From Muricea muricata (lineage: Eukaryota; Cnidaria; Anthozoa; Malacalcyonacea; Plexauridae): DNA of 64,000 nucleotides. The stretch covers positions 21,715,321 to 21,779,320 of the forward strand of contig OY979716.1 of assembly GCA_963855995.1 (NCBI GenBank), in the 5' to 3' direction. The position numbers and the translations under genes are program-made. Below are positions 25,865-39,549 of the stretch, piece by piece. How positions within the stretch are numbered: position 1 is the first letter of the stretch; each line of letters opens with the position of its first letter. Below the pieces are notes generated by a model. The model had not been told where the DNA came from, did no database searches, and worked only from the letters and a program-made list of their open reading frames with translations.

Positions 25865-28800
25865 ATGGGTTTCGCGTTGAAACATTTTGTGATATTGATG
25901 CTACTGGTGGCTGTTTTTGATGTTGAGGGACGCGTTCCACGAGAAATACATAAGCGAGGTAATTTTAATAAATAACATGTCAAAACATTTCACACCTTGA
26001 ACACGCGCAAAATGAGATATGCAAAAGTAAAACAGTGAACTCAGCAATTATTTTTACAATGTGTTATACTGTATTGTGTTCTATTTTCGTGCTAGAAAAT
26101 TTTGGCAAAAGTGTCTTTGCAAGTTTTATATAAGTTACTAAAAATGTATGTGCCTTCCCAGTATACTGTATGGATGTCAAAAACGGCTCACGTGCTTCAC
26201 AGTTGTTTTCAAGAAAAATGCTATCAGTTGGTCTATGTACGGCGAACATTCATTGGACAATATGCTAATGGTCAACAATGAACATTACATACCATGAAAA
26301 TATGGTGGATGAAACAGTGGTGGTACACACGGTTTACCAAGTGGTTTTAGAGTGGTGTGTTTACCAAGTGGAAAATTCAGTACATATTAATTATTTGCAC
26401 TTAGAGAGAAACTGTAAACACAGACGACAATGTTATTGTATCACAAACATCTAAAGATACATGTTTGTTCTTCCTAATTATTTCATTGAAAACAGTGTGA
26501 CAGTTCTCTGCAAAAGACATATCTATTGACATTTATTATCAAATAATATATTAGCACCACATGTATAGTAATCCAAAGTACCCTTTAGTAATTATGTCAT
26601 AATTTCAATATGTTTGAAACAATATAAATTCAATTCGTACATACAGTGACAGCGTGTCTTTAGCAATTTAAATAAGACAATTCTAAACACTTGCATGGAT
26701 ATTACATTACGGTGTAAGTAGTGATAGACCCCTCTCTGGCGGAAATTATTATGAGCTTGTTTGATATAAGGTGTATAGTATAGGATAGCAGGGATGAGCA
26801 TGCATGGGATAATGAATGGGATAGAAATAGGATGAACATGGAGTAAACAGGGATGTGGTGGTGTCATAATATATGCATGACGTCAGTCAAAGTGAGCTCG
26901 GGCAAATTCGTGTGAAAAAGTTATCAAATTGGATGTCACAATAGATATAGCGTCCCTTAAAAGTTTAAGCGCGTCTCTTTGAGTATCATTCAGGCTCTCG
27001 TTAATTTTCTCGTTAAGTTTGTTTCAGTGTAGGAAAATTCAATATGGCGCATTTAATGAGTGGAAGAAAGAATGTTTTCGCGATTAATAATTTTTGTTAG
27101 ATTGCACCCCAACTTTTTCCCGAAACTATTCAAGCATGTGTGAATTTTGTTTGCACATTGTGAGTCGTACTGTTCTTAATACATTGAAAGGATGAATGGC
27201 TTATTTGTCTCGTAAAGGAATTAATATAAATTTATTGGACATCGTATTTTGAATCGAACTTGTTACGGACTCACTGGTTTGACAAAAGCATATAATAAGG
27301 GGCATAAAAATTACTTATTTCAGAGGAAAAGATTACTCACATGCTGGCAACTGAAGATACTTTCTTCAACTGATTTAAACGTGGAAAAGGAAAATTAGAT
27401 AGGCTTTATCAAGATACTTGATCACTCCATTCACTTGATGTATCTCAAGCGCTTTAATATTTTATTGTTAGTTTAGCTTGTATATGAACTTTATTGGCCA
27501 GGTTTGACTTTCTCGTTGTTACATTATTTGCCTTGCTTCTAAAAAGAATTTTTAAAAATTTGTTTATTGTTATAATTAGGCCAGGTCAGCATATTGCATT
27601 TATAAAGCTCAAGATCTGTCACTGTGTAGATGTATCAGTGTTTTATTTATATTGGATAATGTTTTGCTTATTTATTGATGAGTGAATATTTACAAACTAG
27701 AGTTGAATTGTGGCTGTCACTATTTTTAATAAATGAATAAATTGAGTTCATTATACCAAAATCTTCTTTTATGAGTTTTTACAAATACACATTGTGTTAT
27801 GTTTTCATATTTGATACAAATTAGTTTCTACACCATTTTAATATTTTAATCTCGTTATTACATCATCAAATACTTTTATGGTATCAAATGTGGAAGCATT
27901 GCAGTGGTCACAATGCCCATTTGGGTAAATAACACCATATAGTGTATGTTTCTGTAACAGCAAATCTGGCAGCTACTCAAGGTGAGGGTAATTCAATGAC
28001 GCTGAAAAGGCCTGATTAATGACACAAACAGTAGTACAAAAAAAATCACCACTTGAACAAGTTTTGGGCTTTAACATCAGTTTACTCTGTTATTTTCTTG
28101 ACCACTTACCTATCAAGTGATAAACTAATGATGTTTGGTCAGTAATTAGAGGAAAAATGTGTACCGGTACTCAAAATACATTTTGTTACTTCACTAAGTC
28201 TAATTCTACACAGCTAAAGTTGTATGGAGATGGTGTCCTCTTGCAACTCTTACTCAAATATTGCTTATACATATTGGTTGCTAAACTAGAAGGTTAGTCA
28301 GATATATCTCTGGCTACTGTGCACAAGCATCATCTTGGAATAGAATTTCCTAAATAAATGTGACACACATGTGCAGTAAAACAGAAAAATTGGTTGCATG
28401 CCCTTACCTCATCTGTTGTCGGACAGTGAAAAGGTGACAGCTTCTATCATTCCAAATATTGAAATAAAGTCATGTGTATTTGAGCAGAATTTATAGCTTG
28501 GACACTAAATCATTGACAAAAACAACCTATTTTTGTTGTTAACCAAACTTACTCAAGTGATTTCTGCTTGATGAGGTAACTAATGATATTGAACATAAGA
28601 TTAATGACTTGTAAGTTTGGTAAATATCTTTCTTGTGTCAGTCAGTATATGTGTTGTTTGACATGATTGGAAAATGTTTGCCAATTTGTTCTTAAATGTA
28701 GTTTAGCATTAGGGGCACATTAGAGCAAGATGTGGCAAATATTTTCTAAAATAGGTAACAGTAATTCATAATTAGTATGAAAACTTTAAAAAGGGCATGT

Positions 28801-31681
28801 TTATTCTGCTTCAGGCTAATCAGTGAGAAATTCAGTTGTGAATGCATTTTTTTGCTGGAGCAGGAAGGAAAATACTCTTATTTTATGAACTTGTAATCCA
28901 TGATCAGTCAGTTATGTTAAATTGGGGAAGGCAATTAGGCAAACTCAAGTACAGTACACTAAAACAACATATATACTAGCTCATTTGTCTACCTTGACAC
29001 TATAATGAGTGTGATATGCATGACCGTAGTCTGACAACAATTCCTTGTATTTTTAGTATATATGAAAGACATAATTTTTTAATCAAAAGCACTTCATTAC
29101 ATGGCATTAAGTATTTTGAATTGCACAAGGCGTGTCACATTGCCCTGACACAAGGCTGTCAAAGCTGTACTTTGTAAATATGTTGTTATAACTGCATTAA
29201 AAACTTTAGTTGTCACTACTTACTCAGTGAAAATATTAAAAAAACAGTTAGTCAAGAGGTATAAACATTGTATTAATGCAATCAGTGGACATAATTACAC
29301 CTAAACCTTGAATTTTTACATCACCATGAACTATGCAATAGTAAAAATTATTCTAATTCTAAACAAAAGCAAGAAGATTTTATGATCTTCTAGATTACAA
29401 TAACAGTTTATTCCCCAGGAAATATTTAGCGGCTAGATAAAACAAAAAAGAAAATATAAAATCCTAATCTCACTATGAAAAAGTACAGCGTCGTCTAGTA
29501 ACATAATTTTATGTTAACATGTATACATTCTCTTGAATGAACAGATACTAGTATTGTTTACAAATATTAATATAAATATAGCCAGCTCGAGGAGATAAAC
29601 AACTGCCCGATCATCCTATAAAGTACTGAAAATAGATCACTAACTATTTTGTAGTCATTTCGCTTGTCTGGTCGATAATTCCACCTTTTTCCTCGTCCTT
29701 TGTAACGCCAGCATGTTGTAATCTTTAAAGGTCCATTTAACAACACTCGCGTGCGGCGCTCTTATTTCAACGCGCTTTGTCGCCGTTTAAATGCCAAATC
29801 CGAAAAGATAAAAACATACGTTTTTAGATAAAAGCCTCAGGCTTGTTACCATGAAAAAATTCTGTACGAATTGATTAAAATACAAAAGTTATTTGAAGCC
29901 AAATTTCGGCAATTTTCATGTTATCTTCTTCGACGCGCGATTCTCAAGATATTGTCCACAAAGAATGCTCAACCGCTGCAAAACAATACGTGTAACTATG
30001 GCAACCTTGGTATCATTTTGATCCACTCGTTTCACTCTGTTGATCACAATTGTTTATATTTATCTAAAGATAACCTGCAGTGCCCCGCAACGGTATTAAA
30101 ATGACGCATTTTTTAAGAAATAATTTAGGCACCATTCTTCCTAAAAATACGCGCGCCGTCAAGAAAAAATTGTTACGCTCGAGTTGGCCGAATTCGCTAC
30201 ATTTTATGCCAAGTGTGTGCTGTTTGTTTATCTACAAGTTGTAGTTTATCTCTGGATACTTTGCTTGTTAACGACCACAGCTTAACCACAACTTCGTTCA
30301 TTTCTCGCTGTTTCACCACAACTTCGTTCATTTCTCGCTGTTTCACCAGTTAATGTTCACGTTTGTGTTTACAGTTTTCGATGTACTGGTAGCTCATCGC
30401 CGCTTAGTAACGTTTGTTTATCTTCAATGTATAGTATGTTATTCGTAGCTAAGCTTTGCTTATAACAACTTATTTCTCGCTCATATACCATGTGACCTGA
30501 CCCTTAGTAAAAAGCTTGGAACTAGCTAGTTACCAAATAGAAATCCATATTGTTGTTTTTGATCACTTATATGAGCTATATCTTCTAATTTCCTTTGTGA
30601 ACCTTGTCGAAATTTTGTAATCATGTTCAGTAAAAAAAATTAGTCCACCAGAAATTTGAAACCAAAGTAATATATACTAAATGAAAAATTTGCTAGTCTG
30701 GCTCGAAAAATGGATTTCTATTTGACAACTAGTGCCAGTACTTTTCCGTGTTTTCAGATCACCTAGTATATTTTTCAGTACACATCATCATAATTTCTGT
30801 CGCGTAAAAACACCATTATTCGTATGTTTTTAATAATTAACGAACTTTAAATTGCCTAAGAAACGAAATTTTGTCTAATTATTTATTGATTGCATTGCAA
30901 AGATAACTTGTGAAACTTCCTATGTAAAATTTCTCTGACTCTTGCTACTCGAGATATGCACTTTATTCGACATCGCATTGATAATTAATTTTCAACAATC
31001 ATCAGCAATTTGCAACGCCATTGATATATTCCGAACAAAAGTGCAGACCCCAAGCGATTAATCGCAGTTTACACATGCTGGACAACATAGTTTTAATTGT
31101 TTCTTATTGTCATATGCTACAAAGTCAGCAATGTGGAAGATATTCATTATACACAGTAATGTGATAAGTTGTTCAATTTACATAATATTATCCAAAGAAG
31201 TTAAATATCTGGGGAAGGAAAAGAGCTAGAGAAATTGTACTAAAAATGTTACACTGTCATTTAAAGGATCTTTCCAATGCAGTCAATAAATAGTCACGGC
31301 TGCGATACATCATACGGAACAGCAATATTAAAATAAAACTTACACTTTAATTATTATTATTATACTTGCGGTCGGTTTAATCAGATCAAAGCCATACTAA
31401 AGTAATCCAGTTAAGCATTCTTGCTCGGGTTTTACATGCGCTTGAATTACTTGAAAACTTACTTAGCTTTTTTATAGTAATTACATTTTTCTAGTTTTAT
31501 ATACTATTTGGTGATAATTATTAATTAGTGCAAATATTTTTTCAGTTAGCGAAGGGAAAAGACATACTGGCTGTGTGGACGCACGCGGTTACTGTATGGC
31601 AAATCCTGACGAATGCTTTTTCTTTGAGGGACAACCATGCGGCCATAGTTGCCCACAACAACCTGATTATACTTGTTGTTG
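25865..31681 (+). CDS. secreted cysteine-rich peptide precursor (first two exons)
   Basis: Exon 1 (25865-25958) encodes a signal peptide beginning MGFALKHFVILMLLVAVF, then a short propeptide with a dibasic Lys-Arg site. It ends in phase 1 at a gtaatt donor. Exon 2 (31546-31681) follows a ttttttcag acceptor in matching phase. It supplies a second Lys-Arg site and then seven cysteines spaced C-x6-C-x6-C-x7-C-x3-C-x6-C-C before a gtatgt donor in phase 2. The product should be processed after the basic sites and exported as a disulphide-linked peptide, defensin- or toxin-like in architecture. I do not recognise the exact family. The C-terminus is unresolved: see the candidate third exon from 31903. 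Two exons agreeing in phase with strong splice sites make the gene itself fairly secure. Confidence 0.7.
25959..31545 (+). other. 5.6 kb intron of the cysteine-rich peptide gene
   Basis: Starts gtaatt and ends ttttttcag. It is AT-rich with no recognised gene. A 29-base word, accacaacttcgttcatttc plus ctcgctgtt, is repeated in tandem at about 30287-30345. A GC-richer patch lies near 29690-29830 and 30120-30190. A small direct repeat, tttaccaagtgg, occurs at about 26334 and 26360. Confidence 0.55.
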
Positions 31682-31902
31682 GTATGTATTAATAAAAGTA
31701 AAGTTACATAGAGTAAGGACGTCTTCAGTCTGTTTGAATATAATATAAAAAAAATTACAAGTTTAATACCGCGACCTGCACCTGTATCCAATTTTATACT
31801 TTTTACAAGTCACCACTATTGTCAGATCACCGTTTCATCGAAACACCCTGTTTGAATAAAATTACTAAAAGAAACGAGAAAATTTCTCAGTCACTGCTTC
31901 AG

Positions 31903-32347
31903 GTTTTCTATGCCACTTATTCAGGAGCACGTTGCGCGAAAGGTAAATAGCTACGATAAAATGAATGCAATTCCAAAAAAAAACCATACCAAAAAAAAAC
32001 CCAAAAACAACAAAAAACCGTTATTGATTGCTTACGCGCTTTTGCGCACGCTAACGTATTTTAAATCAATTGCGCTTGTAAATCATAGAAATAGCAGATA
32101 TAGAATGCGTACTCCTACCTTTCTCAGTGAAAAATTTGTCGCCACAAAATGGCCGATTTATAAAGGCATTTTGACTGGTTCCAGATTCCTGCGAAAGAGA
32201 ATTTCGCGCGGTCGCAAGGAGTGCGATTTGTCTGTGTCAACCAGAGCTTACAAAAAAGACATAAATTGGATACTCAAAAAAAAAGGTTTAGAAAACGTTT
32301 CGAATCAAGGAAAGCAGATTTTATGGGACTTTTTACGTGGAAGATGA
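31903..32347 (+). CDS. candidate third exon / basic open frame
   Basis: After the acceptor ctgcttcag, the frame starting at 31903 is in the phase left open by exon 2 at 31681. It continues either to a gtaaat donor at 31943 (a 40-base exon) or, unspliced, to the TGA at 32345-32347. The long version has 145 codons from the internal ATG at 31910 and is very basic (KKNHTKKKPKNNKKP), which is unusual for the tail of a small secreted peptide. I favour the short exon with a further exon not found, but cannot decide from sequence. No domain is recognised in the long frame. Confidence 0.3.
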
Positions 32348-32349
32348 CA

Positions 32350-33830
32350 CAAAGAAACGGAAGAGTGCGATAACGCAAATGATAAGAGAAGAAAATGCAA
32401 GAAATTGTTTACGGAGTTTTCAAAGTTGCTGTGACAAGACTTAAGCAAGACTCAAAAAAGGATGAAAAACAATCTCACAAGTATGTTTTAGCGTTTGAAA
32501 ATACACATTATGTAATTTTCAACACTATTCTAAAAGCTCAAACGGTACCTTTGTTGCATTAGTCGGAGTTCCTTAGTTTTGAAAGGCAGTTTTTGACAAA
32601 CAATATTTGCAAACATTCACCTTGTTCCTGCACTGTAAAATATTGTAGTTTTCATAACTTCTGTTTCCTTAATTTCTTTTGATTTAGGTTCAAAAGTCAA
32701 TGAAAAAATTGGGTCACTTTTTTAACAAAATGTTTAGTCATCCAGGCATGCAAAGCATTTTCAATGTAAATCAATGTTTACGCAAAATTAAAACCGTTTT
32801 GTATTATAATACACAACTATTATTTAGCATCAGTGGGTCACTGTCTTTATTTCTTTGTTTGGAGAGAACTGTAATTAAACTGTAAATTCGACAAAAGACA
32901 ATTTTTTATCACGATTTGCTTTGTTTTACATTTACGTTTGTTCTACGTTTAACTCCTGGTCAAATTCTGGCTTGGTTACCAAGCACTCATTCTAGCTCTA
33001 TTATTTCTATGGTGTAAATATAACGCCATATCTTAAAAATCTGCTGAAGATGAATCTGATTTGATTCGAAATATGCAATTTAATTCAAACTTGTGTATAA
33101 TTAATATACACTCCTTATTCGGAATTACATTCATTTCATATTTGCTGAAATTATCAGCCGGAAAAGGATTCTGTAATTACCTACTATCCTGTGAATAGTG
33201 CTATTTAACGTTCGTACAACCGATCCCAGAAGTGGGTTTTAGCGTTACCACTGCAAATGTAGGCTCGAATTCCAGCCGGCTTCAGGGGGGAGGGGGTCAA
33301 TGGCTTGCTGGACACATGAGATTGTTATTGATTCAGGTCAGTCGATCTCAAAATCGCCTGTACTAATTTGTGTGGCCATAAATTTGTATAATTTATAATG
33401 CAAAAGTCATAATTCAAAATAGCCGGGCACAAAAAAGAGCGACAGTGTTTAAAAAGGTTATAAAAACCCTCAAGATTGAATCTATGAACCACAAACACAT
33501 ACGATACATCCAGCAGTCTCCATATATATTTGTGGCAGAGACATATAATCCATTACATTATCTAATTGCAATAAAATAACTACATTTTCGCAATGACAAA
33601 GCCCACCAATTTTAAAATTAATAACGCAACTACTACAGAATATAAACACATATTTATACAATACGTGATCACAAGCTCTACTTTCTGATTTTAGCACCAA
33701 ATTAGCAGTCATGTTTAATAATTAATAGTTGCACAGTGGTGTTTATATTGCACTATAGGGGCGATTTCCAGTTGAACTTCAAAAGTTTGTTGGCTAAGTT
33801 TTGTACTTAGGATAACAAGTTCATGACATT
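32350..33830. other. AT-rich stretch, no gene seen
   Basis: No supported coding, RNA or repeat feature. A G-rich run (ggggggagggggtc) lies at about 33286-33299. Confidence 0.45.
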
Positions 33831-34084
33831 CATTCTAAATTTCTGAATGTTGTGCAAACACCAAAAAAGTGCAAATTACTGCCTCTGTAAAAACACCAAA
33901 AAAGGTGTATATTTACGCATTGGCGGTTTTTCTTACACCAAAAAGGCGTAAATTTATGTTCCTTACGGGCCTTTTTGGTGTAAAAAAAAACCCAATGCGT
34001 AAATATACATCTTTTTTGGTGTTTCTACAGAGGCAGTAATTTACACTTTTTTGGTGTTTGCACAACACGCAGAAATTTAGAGTG
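33831..34084. mobile_element. near-perfect palindromic MITE
   Basis: About 115 bp arms are reverse complements almost throughout: the left start cattctaaatttctg and right end cagaaatttagagtg, with agtgcaaattactgcctctg mirrored on the right, and a centre near cttacgggcc. The motif caccaaaaa/tttttggtg recurs in each arm. The transcript would form one long hairpin. No coding capacity. Confidence 0.88.
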
Positions 34085-35150
34085 TTGTTTTAAAATGCTA
34101 CTTTCGCGTGCTCTCTATGTTGTCAAGCACCCAACATAAAAGTGTTTTCGGATATTTTAATTTCGACTTTTATCCACAATTATACTTAAAATAAGCTTTA
34201 GAGGATTTGTAGCCGTCATTTACAATAATGTTTTCAATCCTAAATGATCATTAATTTTGTTCGTTAAAAGACAAAAATTACATTCTGTGTACGTGCATGC
34301 AAACACTTCCTGAAATTTATTCCAAAATAACAAGTTTTCATATGCAAAGTGTTTTTTTTACTTTAACAGCGAAACTTTATTGACAACCTCACATGCAATT
34401 TTCCGTATAATTATATATAGCTAATCAGTACATAATTGTTTATACTATTTTTATATTATCTACTATATATACATTATATATATACATTTTAAAGTTTTTA
34501 TAAACAAACAAATTAAAACAATTTTTGCTATGATATTTCGTTTGAGTTGTGACATCAAGGTGTAAGTTGCTGACAAATTATACACCTTCTGACAATTGCA
34601 ATATGCATTTGAATAAAAAATGTAAATACGACGTATATCTTTTGCAAATTCGTAATTATTTTGGGAGATTTGTCCTTCCAGAGGATTTGGGTCGAAAATA
34701 TCAAAATAATACCAGTTCAGTTAAGTAAAATTGCCGAAAAGCCCAAAATATTAACACTCAAGTTGACAACTAAAATTGTCCGCTGGCCGTGGTTTTGAAA
34801 AAAAAGTACAGTTACAAGTACAGTTTATTCATATACAGCTAATTAAAAAGCTGCTCCTATTTTCCCTTCAGTAAAGCAAGTGACCCGAAAAAATGGCGGA
34901 TTTTGGTCCTTGCTGATGCCGTCTCCATGAAAACTGGCCCACTATTCTGATGCCAATTACCACTACTGTTTTCAACCCCCCCCCCGTTTTCATCGTAAAA
35001 ATTATAGCTTTTTCTAAGTTTTTTCATTCCTGAGTTTCTACGAAGCTAATCTAGCACTTTAGCGTTGTTCTTTTCGAAAATTTGTTCAGGCTTTTTCTTA
35101 TCTAATATCTTTCAATCTGAATATGAATATTAATGCACAGCAAGTGATTT
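34085..35150. other. AT-rich stretch, no gene seen
   Basis: Contains a TA-rich run near 34410-34500 and, at 34886-34955, a segment (aatggcggattttggtcctt, then gtctccatgaaaact) that recurs partly inverted and partly direct near 36643-36750. No gene recognised. Confidence 0.4.
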
Positions 35151-35160
35151 TTAACGCATA

Positions 35161-35312
35161 CAGTGACGCAGCCAGCCTGACTATTTAGTCCCGCTATGCA
35201 AATTTCGAATGGCTATAATTACTCATTTCTTTAGAAGTTGTTGTCTTCACAGTGAATGAACACAAAAATATTTGCATAGCGGGACTAAATCGCCGGGCTG
35301 GCTACGCTACTG
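35161..35312. mobile_element. 152 bp MITE with hAT-like ends
   Basis: Inverted ends cagtgacgcagccagcc and ggctggctacgctactg, and an inner pair agtcccgctatgcaaat/atttgcatagcgggact. The flanks aacgcata (35153-35160) and aatgcata (35313-35320) form an 8 bp target-site duplication with one mismatch, which fits a hAT-type element. Confidence 0.85.
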
Positions 35313-35780
35313 AATGCATACATATCAAACAACTCAAGTTCATATTTAATTTAATTAGCTAACCTTTCGTTGCTACATCGCAACATCATCGGAGCTATAT
35401 ACAATGAATAAACATGAGTTTTATCTATATATATACATGATAACTAAGTGTTATATTACAAAGGGAAAAAAATTCAAAAAGAAGAGATGAATGGTAAAAT
35501 AATTACAAAAACAATATGTAAAACTAAGAAATGAGTCATTAGATATCACCAGTATATAAGATTACCAAGTAAAGTTCAAGAGGGATTAGTGATTAAAATA
35601 GATTTAATGGCATTGAAGAAATGTAAGACTTCAGGAATTTCAAGATTAAACTTAGAGTTGCCTAAAATTTAATATAAACTTGAATTGCTTGAGATGCATG
35701 CATTTAAAATTACTTGCTGTGAATCAATATTCATATCAGATCAAGTAGGAACAACCTTATCCAATCAAACTGGCACAGTG

Positions 35781-35944
35781 TATAGACCTTATGTATAAAT
35801 CGTAATCCGGACAGTGCATCCTGGGAAACAGATGCATTATGCATTGTTATTAGTCCTGTCAGCGAAAAATGACCGACGACAATGTGTAATTTCCCGTTTC
35901 CTAGGATACACGATCCAGGTCACGATTTATGCATCAGGTCTATA
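35781..35944. mobile_element. 164 bp MITE with tatagacc ends
   Basis: The ends tatagacctt and gaggtctata-like (caggtctata) are inverted. Further in, cgtaatccgg and cacgatccagg, and catcctgggaaac and gtttcctaggata, pair likewise. Terminal TA dinucleotides would allow a TA target, but the superfamily is not certain. Confidence 0.75.
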
Positions 35945-38900
35945 CATACCAATGTTTTGTATTGAGTGAATATGTTAGAGGGGGTATGTAATTACTGGTT
36001 TATTTTTTTACCAGATAAACATTGCTTGTTCCTTTCAGAATCGCATTCTCAGTTTCCTCTTATTTCATGCAGGATTATTCATAGGCGGGTCTAAGATACC
36101 TTTACTAAATTACCATATATATAGTGCATTATCCACCACCATTAGCATCGCTAAAACCATGTACAGAAATGAGGTTGTGTGTTTCATGTGCATGCATGCA
36201 TAATTACCTTCCATTTGAGTGTAAAATTTCTTATATCTTCTGTACATAAAAACCGGTTTATAGTATCTGCATAAAACTGTGGAAAAACGTTTTTGAAATA
36301 AAACGCAGTAAAACATACATATCTTGTGATTTCATATTTACGATAAATTTGTGTCCAGTATCCAAATCCAATACTCTAGAATTTTTGTAGAGATAAAGTT
36401 TTATAACTCTTACCAGTGAGAAGAGGCATTTTCTTTTGTCTTTCTTCGATGGCATGCATACACCGGACGAAATTAAAGCGTTTGTTGAAATGTAAATTTT
36501 TTGAAAATCAAGCGAAATTTAAATTGGAGTTTATTCTTATTTTTGTGAGGGGGAAAGCCTCTGTGAAATAATTAGGATCGCGGTTAGTCGGCGGTAATTC
36601 GCTCGAACATAGTGGACCATACATATATTGTCATTGAGATGGCATCAGCAAGGACCAAAATCCGCCATTTTCTTGGCTTCACATACAAGATAGCATCTCA
36701 TGCGTCTAGCGTCGAAGGTGTCTCCACTGAAAACTCAGCCCACTGTGAATTTTGGCATTTCTTCACCTCTAGTACTTATTTTAAACCTTCAGAAACTAAA
36801 ACTAGTATTTATTCACATGGAATTTGTAAAGAAACATTTCTAGCCTGACAACAAACTGCAGGCAAATTTCTTTTGAATTTTACTTGAACCAGTGCGTAAT
36901 TAGCTTGCCAGCTTTTGAACAACTGTTACCTAGTATATCATGATCACTACAATATTATGGGAATCACTACAGTGCTGTGTGAATTTCATGGTAATTTAGG
37001 AAAAGAGAAAATTAATTTGGTGCGTTGATTCGTACTACAGAACTAGGCTTCTAGTTGTCTCCTAGTTTCGATTGTTGAACTATTTTTTTCTCCCAGTTCT
37101 TCTTTCTTAATAAACTTTCTTTCTTTTTAGCTTTAACTAACTTCAAGAAAATTAAAAAGTCTAAATGAAAGACAGACAGAAGCAGTTATTGCAAGATAGA
37201 ATACTTTAGATAATTTGAAGTAATTTTGGGAAGCATGAAATTTTTTGATAAAATAAAAATGATTTCACTAACGAAACAATCAGTTGTTATTGTTAAGGCC
37301 GGTTGTATCATGGTTTTTATAGCTGAATCGATAAGTAAGTAAAATTTGAAAAAAACCCCAACAGATCCTCAGACTTCACACGAAAAACAAGTATTGATAA
37401 ATCAAGACAATGGACTAACGACTCGTTGATACATGTATAATATTAGTAGCAAATATGATAATCGAATTGATAATTGAGGGTGTACACGCATTATCAAATA
37501 TGGGTTAAATACTGAGAAGGAGGGATTTTGGTCATACGTAGACTCCGAGGACGCGCATCGTCCGAGAGCTTTATATGAAATAGATCCAGACTTTCGAGGT
37601 ATTTAAACCTACTTAATTTATTGTTGAGACGGTTTTGTAGCAGAATCTTTCGACTCTAAACAATCTAAGTCGAGATACTTCAACATTTTCCCACAAGTTT
37701 CTTCTAATTATTCATTCAACGAATAACTGGATATAACCCGCGGTACATCAAAGAAAACCGACTCAAAATAAATTACGGGTGTATATTAAGGGTGTATACA
37801 TAACTGTGAGGGTGTACACCATACTACTTCGACTTTCTCACAGAGATTCGTCATCTTTCTCCTATTACATAGAAATTATCCTCTTTGGGTGTCTGCATGC
37901 CGTCAGAGTCAATGGAGACCAGCATCCCCTTCGGTTTTGACAACATCAATCACTTGCTCAACTTCTTGTGCTGGTAGATGCCTCTCTCTACCTCTTAATT
38001 GTTGACCATTAACCACTTGCCTCTTCACACAGCCCTGCCCGTAGCTTTGTAGATTCCATGCGATCTATTCGTTTTGTCCGGTATTTCTTGAACTGCAACA
38101 TGATGATTGCTTCTGCTGTGTAAGGTCAATCTATGCATGCCTGTGTTTCATTTACTTGAACATCTCTGCATTACTAATCGCTACCCAGTGAATGAGTGAT
38201 TTATTATTATATCAAGTGTCAAATTAAAGTGAACGACAGTATTAAACAAGACAAAAATGTTTTTATTGCACTAAAAGGATCCACGAAGAGGATTTAAAAA
38301 TATAAATATGTTGGTGCTACTGCGCTACTATAGGACACGGGCGCCGGGCGGGTAGATCAGTATTATAGATATATGTGTTTTTGTGCTACTGTAGGTGTAA
38401 AGATTATTACTAAATGCCTTTACTGTGCTGGCATCATCAGTTGCATCACATACAAGAAAATATATATGTAAACATGACGCATCGGAAGCAGAGCTGGGCC
38501 CCTTGTATGTGTGCCTGTATGTAAACTTTTGTTTGAAAACAAAAGGAAAATGCCACACTAGCCTCATCAGCTGCAAGCTAGTTTCCATGAGAGGCGTCGA
38601 AACAGACATAAATAATTTAAAGTATTTACAGGAATATTTACAAGCTATTTACAAAATTGTCACTGTGATATCTTTTTTGTCCCAACGTCAAAACAAAGAT
38701 GGCGTCCGACTGTATGCGAACGTATGTAACTATAGCGGAAATATGTTGATACAAGGCCAATAACAGATAGATGTTTGCAGGTATGAAGAGATAAGTTATT
38801 CTTGGTTTGTTTTTGTAAAGTTCTTCCCGTTCAACGTCTATGCATTCATTTGGAAAATAATTCCAATGATTTTTAAATGGAAAATAAAATCTGATTTTCG

Positions 38901-39549
38901 TCCCTGATAAAGGCACATGTATGTGATAAATAGGTTCAATGTCAGTTTTATCGCCTCTCATATGATCATGATAATTAACATATACTTAAAACATTCTCCA
39001 ATTCCAATGCAGAACACAAATCCTACCCCCCACCCCACCAGGCCAGGAGAGAAAATTAAAGATATCTGGTCCTCGCACAAGAAAGGTTAGCCTCGTACGC
39101 AACCTCGCCCAAGGCTCACTCACTACAGTCTGCTTATTCGAGGACAATATTCCATCTCCTTTGTTTCGTCAACAAATCACAATCCTTACGAAAAAAATAT
39201 TTATTGCGAATTGACCAATCTGCTGACTGGCAATTTCTCAGGGAAAAGCCCCCTCGAGGTATAAAAGTTGATTTAGTACATATACATATTGATAGCTATA
39301 GTTTATCGTCGGATTGGCTAAAAGGGAACCATTAATTAATTTATAAATATCCTTTATAAATATATTTATAAATTTCCTTAATATATTTATAAATATATTT
39401 ATGAATATCCTTTGTAAATGTATTTTTATAATATCTTTTATAAATATCCCTCGTAATTTGAATAAATTCACGGAGACAAAAAATTGCGTCGATAATTTCA
39501 TTGACTGTGAGACAGTCCAAGCAGAAGGTCTCAAACTGTTCCCAAACGT
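35945..39549. other. long stretch without a supported gene
   Basis: No recognisable coding region. On the minus strand an exon-like segment ends at a good donor near 36412 (ctg|gtaaga), but no partner exon was found. The open frames at 38328-38961 and 39238-39570 have no domain; the latter contains low-complexity atttataaatat repeats (39340-39450). Confidence 0.4.

Noticed and set aside
36412-36455. Minus-strand exon-like segment with ATG and a gtaaga donor
   Set aside because: Two frames look equally plausible and no downstream exon in phase was found.
38328-38961. Overlapping 90-112 codon frames on both strands
   Set aside because: No motif or codon pattern favours any of them; likely chance.
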